From contig JASLJC010000130.1 of assembly GCA_030152585.1 (NCBI GenBank), positions 1 through 60,993 on the forward strand: a DNA stretch of 60,993 nt, written 5' to 3'. A program made the position numbers and the translations under genes. This DNA comes from Savagea sp. (GTDB lineage Bacteria; Bacillota; Bacilli; Bacillales_A; Planococcaceae). The stretch's first letter is position 1; each line of letters opens with the position of its first letter. This document shows positions 7,402-16,412 of this stretch, in pieces. The notes beneath the pieces were generated by a model. The model worked only from the letters and a program-made list of their open reading frames with translations. It was not told the origin of the DNA and searched no databases.

Positions 7402-8038
7402 ATGGAATTGTAATAGATTCACCATCATGAGCTTCGTATGCATCAGGAGATTTTCCGTTGATCGTGACGTTTGTATTTTTCGGCACAGTATAGATAAGTT
7501 CTCCTTCGAGTAACGTCGGATACAATACAGCTTCTGTTAATGTCGTATTCAATTGATGAATGTTCGGCTGAACAGATTGTTGTGTAACGGTGATCATTTC
7601 CCCTTTTTGAGTCGTCGTCACGTATGGCTGTGGCATGTCGACCGTGTAGGCGATATCGACTTTATAGTGACCGCGCCCGATTTTTTCGACGTACGAGTAA
7701 CTATCTTGCATGAAAATAAATGGTTGAATGATCGTTTCTTCGATCGTTGTACCTTCACTCTCTTCAATCGTAATAGCGATATTTTCTTCAGGTACGACGA
7801 TGTTAATAGTTTGTGGCGCGTCGAAAGTATGTTGTTCGATCGTTTGTTGTATTTCTTCGACGAGCGCTATTTTTGTCGTTTTTGGGTACAGAAAAGGTGC
7901 ACTCATGCCAAGTACAATAATGACGATTATGAGTGAATAAGTGAGTGCTTCGTTAATACGAATCGAACGGTAGAAAAAGGCTAAAAATCCACCGAGTAAA
8001 GCGATCATGAGTAAACCGATAACGAGTGCATTCATCAT
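7400..8038 (-). CDS. Uncharacterised membrane protein of the YtrA-like ABC operon
   Basis: A 212-aa protein with two N-terminal helices (about residues 3-22 and 31-51) and an approximately 160-aa C-terminal part, probably exposed outside the membrane. That part is rich in beta-type Thr/Val/Ile stretches (NIVVPEENIAITIEESEG, ELIYTVPKNTNVTINGK). It overlaps the upstream permease gene by 4 bp, so it is translated as the last gene of the operon. No family recognised. A role as accessory or sensor subunit of the transporter is inferred from position only. Confidence 0.75.
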   Translation of the reverse strand: MMNALVIGLLMIALLGGFLAFFYRSIRINEALTYSLIIVIIVLGMSAPFLYPKTTKIALVEEIQQTIEQHTFDAPQTINIVVPEENIAITIEESEGTTIEETIIQPFIFMQDSYSYVEKIGRGHYKVDIAYTVDMPQPYVTTTQKGEMITVTQQSVQPNIHQLNTTLTEAVLYPTLLEGELIYTVPKNTNVTINGKSPDAYEAHDGESITIP

Positions 8039-8775
8039 CGTTGTACCTCCTTATGCGAATAAAAATAACTAGCTGCGATGAAAAAGAGAAGAGACGTTCC
8101 GATATATTTCACTAAAACGAATACGACAGGTTGCGTCAATGCATAAAAGTGACTGATATGAGAAATCGCTAGTGACGGAATGAGTGGTTGGATGAATAAT
8201 TGAATGACGAGCAGCCCACCGAGTATGAATAACAATGACCATTTCGCTCCTTGCCACCATTGTGTCACAAAATAAAGAACACTATTGAGTAAAAGAAGTA
8301 GAGCGAAAGCACCGACGACGAGTTGGAGCGTATAGTCATGATTGACGCCACTAGAAAGGATCAACGTCTTTTTCGGCAATGTGTAACTAAGAAGTGGGAA
8401 TAACCGATAAAAACTCCAAAATAAAATTGTACTTACGATGGTCATACACGTAATGACCGCAACATTGGACCAATGGTGTAAAGAACGTGTCATCGGAAAA
8501 TTCGTCATAAATGTGTCGACACGTCGATTCGTTAACACCCAAATGATGACCGATGTCATGAAAAACGGAAAGATAAGTACAAATGGTGCATGGGCAGAAG
8601 ACTGAATGACCGATCCGTCACTCCATTCAATGATTGTTTCGGATGTCGTCGAAAAAGCGACGACGACGAGAGAAATGATGATGAATGCAGGAATAATCGG
8701 TAAAATGAGTAAGCGCCATTTCAATAAAAATAATTGGAAAAATGTTTGTTTGTTATTCGGTGTCGTTGTAAACAT
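8035..8775 (-). CDS. ABC-2-like transporter permease
   Basis: A 246-aa membrane protein with about six helices (for example RLLILPIIPAFIIISLVVVAF, PFVLIFPFFMTSVIIWVLT, LQLVVGAFALLLLLNSVLYF). The ATG at 8775 is chosen because AAAGGAGGG lies 9 nt upstream. It overlaps the end of the ATPase gene by 23 bp and the next gene by 4 bp. It is probably the membrane partner of the ATPase; the substrate is unknown. Confidence 0.75.
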   Translation of the reverse strand: MFTTTPNNKQTFFQLFLLKWRLLILPIIPAFIIISLVVVAFSTTSETIIEWSDGSVIQSSAHAPFVLIFPFFMTSVIIWVLTNRRVDTFMTNFPMTRSLHHWSNVAVITCMTIVSTILFWSFYRLFPLLSYTLPKKTLILSSGVNHDYTLQLVVGAFALLLLLNSVLYFVTQWWQGAKWSLLFILGGLLVIQLFIQPLIPSLAISHISHFYALTQPVVFVLVKYIGTSLLFFIAASYFYSHKEVQR

Positions 8776-9631
8776 AAGAAATCCCTCCTTTAGAATGACG
8801 TGTTGCATACCTATACGCTTCACTCAATGAAACAGGGCGTACTGTAAGTCCGTCGCGTTCGAATGACGTTGTGGCATCGACAATTATATGAGCAAGTGGT
8901 GTACGTCGATCTTCTGCGATCATTTCTTCTTTTGTGAAACGTTCATCAATTACGATACTCGGTCCACTTACACTTAAAAATTTCGTCCGTAATTCGTCTG
9001 CATCACCTTCGAATAAGACACGCCCTTCATCGAGTATGAGTGCGTACGACAGTAGATGTTCCACTTCTTCTATATGGTGGCTTGCGATAAGAAATGTTCG
9101 TTCGTGATGAATCATTTCTTGTAATAAAAGTTCGTACATTTCCTTCCGAATGTTAATGTCCATCCCATCTGTCGCTTCATCTAAAATGGTAATCGGCGCT
9201 CTCGTACAAATGCCTGTAATAAAATGAATGCTCGCTTGCATTCCTTTTGATAGTTTTTTATAAGGGCGGTCGAGCGGTAAGTCGAAATGTTGAAACAATG
9301 CACTCGCTGCTTTGTCGTCCCATAACGGATACATGTTTTGAATCTGTTCGATAAAACGGCGGCTCGTCATTCCTTCAAGTGGTGCGAATGATTCATCGAT
9401 CAGTATCGTGTTTTGTGCGACGGTTAAATTGTTAAAAGGAACGTGACCAAAGACGGTTAACTCCCCGTTTGTCGGGCGTTCAATACCGGCAATGAGTCGA
9501 AGAAGTGTCGATTTGCCAACGCCATTTCGTCCGAGTATGGCGGTGACACTCGGAGTAGGAATTGTACAAGTGACGGATTGTAGTACGGATTTTCGCTGAA
9601 AAGAGCGACGGACTTGTTTTGCTTGAATCAT
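8753..9631 (-). CDS. ABC transporter ATP-binding protein (YtrB/YhcG type)
   Basis: A 292-aa ATPase. Walker A is GRNGVGKST (about 34-42), the signature variant is LSKGMQ, Walker B is PITILDEATDGMD and the H-loop is ASHHIEEVE. The extra C-terminal ~80 residues are typical of exporters paired with GntR/YtrA regulators. It overlaps the regulator gene by 4 bp. In Gram-positives such operons respond to cell-wall-active peptides or envelope stress; the substrate here is not known. Confidence 0.88.
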   Translation of the reverse strand: MIQAKQVRRSFQRKSVLQSVTCTIPTPSVTAILGRNGVGKSTLLRLIAGIERPTNGELTVFGHVPFNNLTVAQNTILIDESFAPLEGMTSRRFIEQIQNMYPLWDDKAASALFQHFDLPLDRPYKKLSKGMQASIHFITGICTRAPITILDEATDGMDINIRKEMYELLLQEMIHHERTFLIASHHIEEVEHLLSYALILDEGRVLFEGDADELRTKFLSVSGPSIVIDERFTKEEMIAEDRRTPLAHIIVDATTSFERDGLTVRPVSLSEAYRYATRHSKGGISYVYNDTE

Positions 9632-10008
9632 GATGACTTCCCTCCTTGATGAAATGCATCTTTAATTTTTCGGATGAGCGTTTCTTCTGTAATGTTTAAT
9701 AGTTGTGCTTCTTTTACAACTGTTTGGACTGCTTCATCTAATGTTGATGACAATCGTTCTGTTTTTAATGTGTCAAATGCTTGCTCTTGAACAAATGTCC
9801 CGAGACCTCGTTTTTTATAAGCGAGGTTTTTTTCTACGAGCAAAGTGATCGCTTTCCCAGCAGTTGCGGGATTGACTTGAAACATATCCGCTAATTGGTA
9901 TTGCGAATAAATTTTATCGTGTGCTTGTAGTCGTTTTTCTAACATTTCTCGTTCTAACCAGTTGGCGATCTGTTGATAAATCGGTTCTGTACTCGTTGGA
10001 TCGAGCAA
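9628..10008 (-). CDS. GntR-family regulator, YtrA subfamily
   Basis: A 126-aa regulator with an N-terminal winged helix (PIYQQIANWLEREMLEKRLQAHDKIYSQYQLADMFQVNPATAGKAITLLVEKNLAYKKRGLGTFV) and only about 50 residues after it. This is the short effector-free layout of the YtrA subfamily. The start is TTG after GAGGTGAT. As first gene of the four-gene operon it probably represses its own transcription through the inverted repeat at 10030-10051. Confidence 0.88.
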   Translation of the reverse strand: MLDPTSTEPIYQQIANWLEREMLEKRLQAHDKIYSQYQLADMFQVNPATAGKAITLLVEKNLAYKKRGLGTFVQEQAFDTLKTERLSSTLDEAVQTVVKEAQLLNITEETLIRKIKDAFHQGGKSS

Positions 10009-10020
10009 TTATATCACCTC

Positions 10021-10051
10021 ACTATACTAGTGCATTACTCAACTAATGCAC
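10021..10051 (-). promoter_or_regulatory. Promoter and operator of the GntR/ABC operon
   Basis: Perfect inverted repeat GTGCATTA/TAATGCAC (10030-10037, 10044-10051), 6-bp spacer, immediately upstream of -10 TATAGT (10021-10026, minus strand). The repeat covers the -35 region, which suits autorepression by the adjacent GntR protein. Confidence 0.7.
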
Positions 10052-10107
10052 ATTACGTTTTTTATTATAGCTGACATAAAATAAAAAAACAATATTTTTT
10101 TAGTGGA

Positions 10108-10152
10108 CGAACGTACGTTTCTTTTTTGTCGTCTACAAAAAGTGGGTATGAT
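10108..10152 (+). promoter_or_regulatory. uvrB promoter with a LexA-like box
   Basis: CGAACGTACGTTTC at 10108-10121 fits the Gram-positive LexA (DinR) box CGAACnnnnGTTCG with one change in the core. Next come a candidate -35 TTTTGT (10124-10129) and -10 TATGAT (10147-10152), 17-bp spacer. This implies SOS induction of uvrBA, as in Bacillus subtilis. Confidence 0.75.
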
Positions 10153-10186
10153 ATAGTAGAAGAACGAATTAGAGGAGGGAAAACGA

Positions 10187-12166
10187 TTGACAAAATTTGA
10201 ATTACACGCACCTTATGAGCCAGCAGGAGACCAACCGAAAGCGATTGAAGCGCTCGTAAAAGGGATTAATCGTGGAGAGAAACATCAAACATTACTCGGC
10301 GCAACGGGAACAGGAAAAACGTTCACCGTGTCGAATGTCGTGCAAGAAGTGAACAAGCCGACGCTCGTCATCGCACATAATAAAACGTTAGCCGGTCAAT
10401 TGTATAGTGAGTTTAAAGAGTTTTTCCCGAACAATGCTGTTGAATATTTTGTTAGTTACTACGACTACTATCAACCGGAAGCGTACGTACCGCATACAGA
10501 TACATTTATCGAAAAAGACGCGAGTATTAACGACGAAATTGATAAATTACGTCACTCAGCAACGAGTGCACTTTTTGAGCGGGAAGATGTATTAATCGTC
10601 GCTTCTGTATCGTGTATTTACGGTCTTGGGAACCCGGAAGAATATCGTGAACTCGTTTTATCGTTACGCGTCGGTATGGAGTTAGATCGCGATACGTTAT
10701 TGCGTGAACTCGTCGATATTCAATACGATCGTAATGATATTCAGTTTGAGCGTGGAACGTTTCGTGTAAGAGGAGACGTTGTCGAAATATTCCCCGCTTC
10801 ACGTGATGAACATTGTATACGCGTCGAATATTTCGGAGATGAAATTGATCGTATTCGAGAAGTAGACGCTTTAACAGGTGAAGTGTTAGGAGATCGTGAA
10901 CACGTTGCGATTTTTCCAGCTTCTCACTTCGTCACACGCGACGAAAAAATGAAAAAAGCAATCGTTAATATTGAAAAAGAGTTAGAAGAACGATTGATTG
11001 AACTTCAAAGTGAAGGAAAGTTATTAGAAGCACAACGACTCGAGCAGCGGACACGTTACGATTTAGAAATGATGAATGAGATGGGCTTTTGTTCTGGAAT
11101 CGAAAACTATTCGCGCCATTTAACGTTACGCGAAGCAGGAGCGACACCTTATACGTTGCTCGATTATTTCCCGGATGATTTTGTAATCGTCGTCGATGAA
11201 AGTCACGTGACACTCCCTCAAATTCGAGGGATGTATAACGGTGACCAAGCGCGAAAACAAGTGCTCGTCGATCACGGGTTCCGTTTGCCGAGTGCATTAG
11301 ATAACCGTCCATTGACGTTTGAAGAATTTGAACGTCATATTCGACAAGCGATGTACATTTCAGCAACACCCGGTCCGTATGAGATGGAGCATACACCGAA
11401 AATGATCGAACAAATTATTCGTCCGACCGGTTTATTAGATCCGACGATCGACGTACGTCCGTCAGAAGGACAAATTGACGATTTAATCGGTGAAATTCGA
11501 ACGCGTATCGAGAAAAATGAACGTGTACTCATTACGACACTTACGAAACGAATGAGTGAAGATTTAACCGAATATTTAAAAGAAATCGGTATACGTGTTC
11601 AATATTTACATTCTGAAGTGAAAACGTTAGAACGAATTGAAATTATTCGTGAATTACGTCTCGGAACGTACGATGCGCTCGTCGGAATTAACTTATTACG
11701 AGAAGGATTAGACATACCAGAAGTGTCGCTCGTCGTTATTTTAGATGCAGATAAAGAAGGTTTCCTTCGTTCGGAACGTGCATTAATTCAAACGATGGGA
11801 CGTGCTGCACGAAACGCAAACGGTCACGTCATTTTATATGCAGATCGTATGACCGATTCGATGAAAAAAGCGATCGATGAAACGACGCGCCGTCGCGAGA
11901 TTCAAGAGGCATATAATAAAAAACACGGCATTACACCGAAAACGATACAGAAAGAAGTGCGTGATGTTATTCGAGCAACGACGGAAGCGGACGAGTCGCT
12001 TTCTTATGTCGAACGATTAACCGAAGGAGAAGCGATTACGAAAGAAGAACGTCTCGATATGATCGCTTCATTAGAAGAAGAAATGAAAGAAGCAGCAGCG
12101 GCGCTTGATTTTGAACGTGCGGCGATGTTGCGTGATGCATTGTTAGAATTAGAAGCAGGAAGGTGA
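10187..12166 (+). CDS. uvrB: UvrB, excinuclease ABC subunit B
   Basis: A 659-aa damage-verification helicase of nucleotide excision repair. It has Walker A GATGTGKT (about 38-45), the beta-hairpin region YYDYYQPEAYVP, helicase motifs including VDESH and QTMGRAARN, and the C-terminal UVR motif (EEMKEAAAALDFERAAMLRDALLELE) that binds UvrC. The start is TTG, chosen for GAGGAGGG upstream. uvrA follows after 3 nt, forming the standard uvrBA operon. Confidence 0.98.
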   Translation: MTKFELHAPYEPAGDQPKAIEALVKGINRGEKHQTLLGATGTGKTFTVSNVVQEVNKPTLVIAHNKTLAGQLYSEFKEFFPNNAVEYFVSYYDYYQPEAYVPHTDTFIEKDASINDEIDKLRHSATSALFEREDVLIVASVSCIYGLGNPEEYRELVLSLRVGMELDRDTLLRELVDIQYDRNDIQFERGTFRVRGDVVEIFPASRDEHCIRVEYFGDEIDRIREVDALTGEVLGDREHVAIFPASHFVTRDEKMKKAIVNIEKELEERLIELQSEGKLLEAQRLEQRTRYDLEMMNEMGFCSGIENYSRHLTLREAGATPYTLLDYFPDDFVIVVDESHVTLPQIRGMYNGDQARKQVLVDHGFRLPSALDNRPLTFEEFERHIRQAMYISATPGPYEMEHTPKMIEQIIRPTGLLDPTIDVRPSEGQIDDLIGEIRTRIEKNERVLITTLTKRMSEDLTEYLKEIGIRVQYLHSEVKTLERIEIIRELRLGTYDALVGINLLREGLDIPEVSLVVILDADKEGFLRSERALIQTMGRAARNANGHVILYADRMTDSMKKAIDETTRRREIQEAYNKKHGITPKTIQKEVRDVIRATTEADESLSYVERLTEGEAITKEERLDMIASLEEEMKEAAAALDFERAAMLRDALLELEAGR

Positions 12167-12169
12167 CGT

Positions 12170-15004
12170 ATGAAAAATAAAGAAATCGTTATTCAAGGAG
12201 CACGTGTACACAATTTAAAAAATATTGATGTGACGATTCCGCGCGATGCGTTGATCGTTATGACTGGCTTGTCAGGTTCAGGAAAGTCGTCTCTCGCATT
12301 CGATACGATTTATGCAGAAGGACAACGCCGATATGTTGAATCATTGTCTGCTTATGCGCGTCAATTTCTCGGGCAAATGGACAAGCCTGATGTCGATTTA
12401 ATTGAAGGACTATCGCCGGCTATTTCAATCGACCAAAAAACGACGAGTCGAAATCCACGTTCAACGGTCGGTACAGTAACGGAAATTTACGATTATTTAC
12501 GATTACTTTATGCACGAATCGGTCGTCCAGTTTGCCCGATTCACGGTATCGAAATTTCCTCGCAAACGATTGAAGAAATGACAGACCGAATAATGAAATT
12601 GCCTGAACGAACGCGACTACAAATTTTAGCACCGGTCGTTTCAGGTCGAAAAGGAGCGCACGTTCGCTTACTCGATCGGCTTCGAAAAGAAGGATACGTC
12701 CGTGTTCGTATCAATGGAGAAACACGCGATTTAGGAGAAGAAATTGAATTAAATAAAAATCAAAAACATTCGATTGAAGTCGTCATCGATCGTATCGTCG
12801 TAAAAGAAGGTATCGAAGGTCGACTGAGTGACTCGCTTGAAACAGCTTTACAACTTGCGGAAGGAACGGTCATTGTCGATTTAATGAACGGAGAAGAATT
12901 GTTATTTAGTGAACATCACGCTTGTCCGCACTGTGGTTTTTCAATCGGTGAATTAGAACCGCGTCTTTTCTCATTTAACAGTCCGTTCGGAGCATGTCCA
13001 ACGTGCGACGGACTCGGTCGAAAATTAGAAGTCGATCCGACACTCGTCATTCCTGATGATCGTTTAACGTTGGAAGAGCATGCGATTGCACCGTGGGAGC
13101 CGACGAGTTCTGATTATTATCCATCGTTATTAAAAGCGGTTTGTCACCATTACGATATTCCGATGGACGTCCCGGTGCGTGAACTTCCAGATGAATCGCT
13201 CGCTATTTTATTGAACGGCTCAGGAGAAGAAAAAATTCGATTTAAGTACACGAATAAATATGGCAATACACGCGACAACGAAATTTATTTTGAAGGTGTT
13301 TTAAATAACGTCGCGCGTCGTTATCACGATACGACGAGTAAGTTTACACAAGAACAGATGGAAAAATATATGGCGCAAAACGATTGTCCGACATGTGATG
13401 GCTATCGATTGAAAAAAGAAGCGCTCGCTGTAAAAATCGCAGGTGAACATATCGGAGAAATTACTGAACGTTCGATTCAAGAAGCGTATACCTTTTTTGA
13501 AACGTTACCGTTGTCTGAAATGGATGCGCAAATCGCTTCGATTATTTTACGCGAAATTCAAGAGCGACTATCTTTTTTACTCAACGTCGGTCTCAATTAT
13601 TTAACATTATCTCGCGCAGCAGGTACGTTATCAGGAGGAGAGGCGCAACGTATTCGGTTGGCGACGCAAATCGGTTCACGGTTAACCGGAGTCCTTTATA
13701 TTTTAGATGAGCCGTCAATCGGTTTACATCAACGGGACAATGACCGTCTCATTGCGACATTAGAAGAGATGCGCGATTTAGGAAATACGTTAATCGTCGT
13801 CGAACATGACGAAGATACGATGCGAGCGGCTGATTATTTAATCGATATTGGACCGGGTGCAGGAGAACATGGCGGTAAAGTTGTCGCTTCCGGTACACCG
13901 ACTGAAGTCATGGCGAATGAGCAGTCGTTAACGGGGCAATATTTAAGTGGTAACCGTCGTATCCCTGTACCTGCACAACGACGCGAACGAGACGAACGTC
14001 TACTAACAGTAAAAGGTGCTCGTGCGAACAATTTGAAAAATGTAACGGTCGATTTTCCGCTCGGCCAATTTATAGCGGTAACTGGCGTATCTGGATCAGG
14101 AAAAAGTACGCTCGTCAATGAAGTGTTGTATAAAACGTTAGTGATGGAAATGAATCGAGCGAAAGTACGTCCTGGAGAACATGATGCGATTGAAGGGATC
14201 GATCAATTAGATAAAGTCATCGAAATTGATCAATCTCCTATCGGCCGAACCCCTCGCTCGAACCCTGCGACATATACAGGTGTGTTTGATGACATACGAG
14301 ATGTATTTGCGATGACGAATGAAGCGAAAATGCGTGGCTATAAAAAAGGACGCTTTAGCTTTAACGTTAAAGGGGGGCGTTGTGAAGCATGTCGTGGTGA
14401 CGGTATTATTAAAATTGAAATGCATTTTTTACCGGATGTTTACGTACCGTGTGAAGTATGTCACGGGAAGCGATACAATCGTGAAACGTTAGAAGTAACT
14501 TATAAAGGAAAAAATATTGCCGACGTTTTACAAATGACAGTAGACGAAGCGGTACAATTTTTCGAACCGATTCCGAAGATTAAGCGGAAGTTACAGACGC
14601 TTATTGATGTAGGGCTCGACTATATTCGTCTCGGTCAACCGGCAACGACGTTATCAGGAGGAGAAGCACAACGTGTGAAACTCGCTTCAGAATTGCATAA
14701 ACGTTCGACCGGAAAATCAATCTACATTTTAGATGAACCGACGACAGGACTACACGTGCATGACATTGCGAAGTTACTCGGCGTGTTACATCGACTCGTC
14801 GATGGCGGCAATACAGTTATTGTCATTGAACATAATTTAGACGTCATTAAGACTGTTGACTATATGATCGACCTCGGACCAGAAGGCGGCGACGGTGGTG
14901 GAACGATTGTAGCGACCGGTACACCAGAAGAAGTCGTCCAAAATCTACAATCGTATACGGGCCAATATTTAGCGCCGATTTTAGAGAGAGATCGTATCGA
15001 TTGA
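12170..15004 (+). CDS. uvrA: UvrA, excinuclease ABC subunit A
   Basis: A 944-aa DNA-damage recognition ATPase with two ABC modules: Walker A GLSGSGKSS near the N-terminus and GVSGSGKST at about residue 640. Both LSGGEAQR signatures are present (SRAAGTLSGGEAQRI and PATTLSGGEAQRV). Zinc modules are CPHC/CPTC and CEAC/CEVC. Full length for the family. It is translated 3 nt after uvrB with AGGAAGGTGACGT as ribosome binding site. Confidence 0.98.
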   Translation: MKNKEIVIQGARVHNLKNIDVTIPRDALIVMTGLSGSGKSSLAFDTIYAEGQRRYVESLSAYARQFLGQMDKPDVDLIEGLSPAISIDQKTTSRNPRSTVGTVTEIYDYLRLLYARIGRPVCPIHGIEISSQTIEEMTDRIMKLPERTRLQILAPVVSGRKGAHVRLLDRLRKEGYVRVRINGETRDLGEEIELNKNQKHSIEVVIDRIVVKEGIEGRLSDSLETALQLAEGTVIVDLMNGEELLFSEHHACPHCGFSIGELEPRLFSFNSPFGACPTCDGLGRKLEVDPTLVIPDDRLTLEEHAIAPWEPTSSDYYPSLLKAVCHHYDIPMDVPVRELPDESLAILLNGSGEEKIRFKYTNKYGNTRDNEIYFEGVLNNVARRYHDTTSKFTQEQMEKYMAQNDCPTCDGYRLKKEALAVKIAGEHIGEITERSIQEAYTFFETLPLSEMDAQIASIILREIQERLSFLLNVGLNYLTLSRAAGTLSGGEAQRIRLATQIGSRLTGVLYILDEPSIGLHQRDNDRLIATLEEMRDLGNTLIVVEHDEDTMRAADYLIDIGPGAGEHGGKVVASGTPTEVMANEQSLTGQYLSGNRRIPVPAQRRERDERLLTVKGARANNLKNVTVDFPLGQFIAVTGVSGSGKSTLVNEVLYKTLVMEMNRAKVRPGEHDAIEGIDQLDKVIEIDQSPIGRTPRSNPATYTGVFDDIRDVFAMTNEAKMRGYKKGRFSFNVKGGRCEACRGDGIIKIEMHFLPDVYVPCEVCHGKRYNRETLEVTYKGKNIADVLQMTVDEAVQFFEPIPKIKRKLQTLIDVGLDYIRLGQPATTLSGGEAQRVKLASELHKRSTGKSIYILDEPTTGLHVHDIAKLLGVLHRLVDGGNTVIVIEHNLDVIKTVDYMIDLGPEGGDGGGTIVATGTPEEVVQNLQSYTGQYLAPILERDRID

Positions 15005-15067
15005 AACTTTTCGTTCAGTCAAACGTATAAGTAATCGTAAGACAATCGCACAAGGAGGCGTTTTTCG

Positions 15068-16192
15068 ATGGATCAAAAAACACGTATATTAAAACTCGTT
15101 GAAGAAAATAAATTAACAGCAGAAGAAGCGCTCGTATTGATCGAAGCAATCGATCAAAAAAATACGACGAACGAAGTATCATCCAATTCGACAAGTGACC
15201 GCCAATCGACAGAAGAGAAACAAAAGCCACAGGATGAAACACAGTCCGCAAAATCATTTTTCGACTACATGGTAAAAGAAGTGACAGAAGTCGGTCAACA
15301 GGCGTTTGATTTTATGAAGACAGCGGTTGATCAAGTGAAAGAGTATGAAACGTCACAAGTAGAAAAAGGTCGGGAAGTCGCTCGACATGAAACGGTTTAT
15401 CCACGAGGTACGATTGAGCGTTTATCTTTCGATGTAGAACGCGGAAATGTGACGATTACGTCTAGTGACCGTGAAAATATTGGATTGTCGCTCGTTGCAA
15501 CGACGAAAGAAGCATTAACGAACGAAGCAGCTGAGCAAAACTTTGACCGTTACGTTCAAGCGACGTCAAAAGATGAAACGTTATATGTTTATAGTCAATG
15601 GAAAGAAGCTGACGTGGAAATCGTATTAGATATACCAAAAGATACGTACGACCGTTTTCATATCGGAACGAAACGTGGAAATGTAACCGTTCGTCACGCT
15701 ACGGTTCGTCATTTAGACATTGAAACGAAAGCAGGAACGATTATCGTCGATACGTTTGATTTTACAGACGCTGTATTACGAACAAAAAGTGGAAAAATCG
15801 AGATGAAAGGAAGCATCGGACGCACGTTAGAAGCAGAAACGTTAAACGGTGCGATTTATGTCGACAGTAGTATTGAAGATGTCGATCTCGAATCTAAAAG
15901 TGGTCGTGTGACGTTTACGGGAACGAATACACTTCGCAAACTTGAAATTGAATCCCCTCTTCAACCGATTGAAGTGTACGTACCGAAAACGTTAACGTTA
16001 AAAGGAAAAGCAGAAACGAAATTTGGACGAATCGATATTCGATTAGAACGTCCGGAATATATCGAGTCTGATAACGAATTGCTTCAAAAAGAAGTGAAGT
16101 TCGGACAAGAAGGTATGACCGAAAAAGCAGAGCTCGATCTTGAATCAGCACTCGGAAGTATACTTGTTGCTCACACGTTACAGCAGTCGTAA
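15068..16192 (+). CDS. yvlB: YvlB-like DUF4097 protein
   Basis: A 374-aa protein with a short N-terminal helical domain (residues 1-35, TRILKLVEENKLTAEEALVLIEAI) of the YvlB/LiaX type, a charged linker (35-75), and a C-terminal DUF4097 beta-solenoid-like domain with repeating strands (GNVTITSSD, RGNVTVRHA, SGKIEMKGS, LNGAIYVDS, SGRVTFTG). In Bacillus subtilis yvlB also follows uvrA, with membrane-stress genes yvlC and yvlD after it; those are absent here. A role in envelope stress is inferred from relatives. The start follows AAGGAGGCG. Confidence 0.85.
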   Translation: MDQKTRILKLVEENKLTAEEALVLIEAIDQKNTTNEVSSNSTSDRQSTEEKQKPQDETQSAKSFFDYMVKEVTEVGQQAFDFMKTAVDQVKEYETSQVEKGREVARHETVYPRGTIERLSFDVERGNVTITSSDRENIGLSLVATTKEALTNEAAEQNFDRYVQATSKDETLYVYSQWKEADVEIVLDIPKDTYDRFHIGTKRGNVTVRHATVRHLDIETKAGTIIVDTFDFTDAVLRTKSGKIEMKGSIGRTLEAETLNGAIYVDSSIEDVDLESKSGRVTFTGTNTLRKLEIESPLQPIEVYVPKTLTLKGKAETKFGRIDIRLERPEYIESDNELLQKEVKFGQEGMTEKAELDLESALGSILVAHTLQQS

Positions 16193-16207
16193 TTGCATAA
16201 AATTAAG

Positions 16208-16241
16208 AGACGTTTGAATGCTTGCATTCAAGCGTCTTTTT
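16208..16241 (+). terminator. Terminator after yvlB
   Basis: AGACGTTTGAATGC/GCATTCAAGCGTCT stem with a 2-nt loop and T-run. Confidence 0.9.
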
Positions 16242-16299
16242 GATGGAAAGTGAATATTTACATGTCGTAACGTAAAGTTTAAAGTAAGGAAATGTCTGT

Positions 16300-16328
16300 T
16301 TTGTAATGAAGAATAGATAAGGTATAGT
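16300..16328 (+). promoter_or_regulatory. hprK promoter
   Basis: -35 TTTGTA (16300-16305) and -10 TATAGT (16323-16328), 17 bp apart. Confidence 0.65.
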
Positions 16329-16412
16329 AGATAGACACTCGTTTTGACGTTTCATATAATAAATGAGAAATCAAAACAAAACGAAAGATTATTAAAAGAG
16401 AAGAGGGATACC

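Noticed and set aside
10965..11396. 143-codon antisense frame within uvrB
   Set aside because: It lies wholly inside a full-length conserved gene and has no ribosome binding site or domain.
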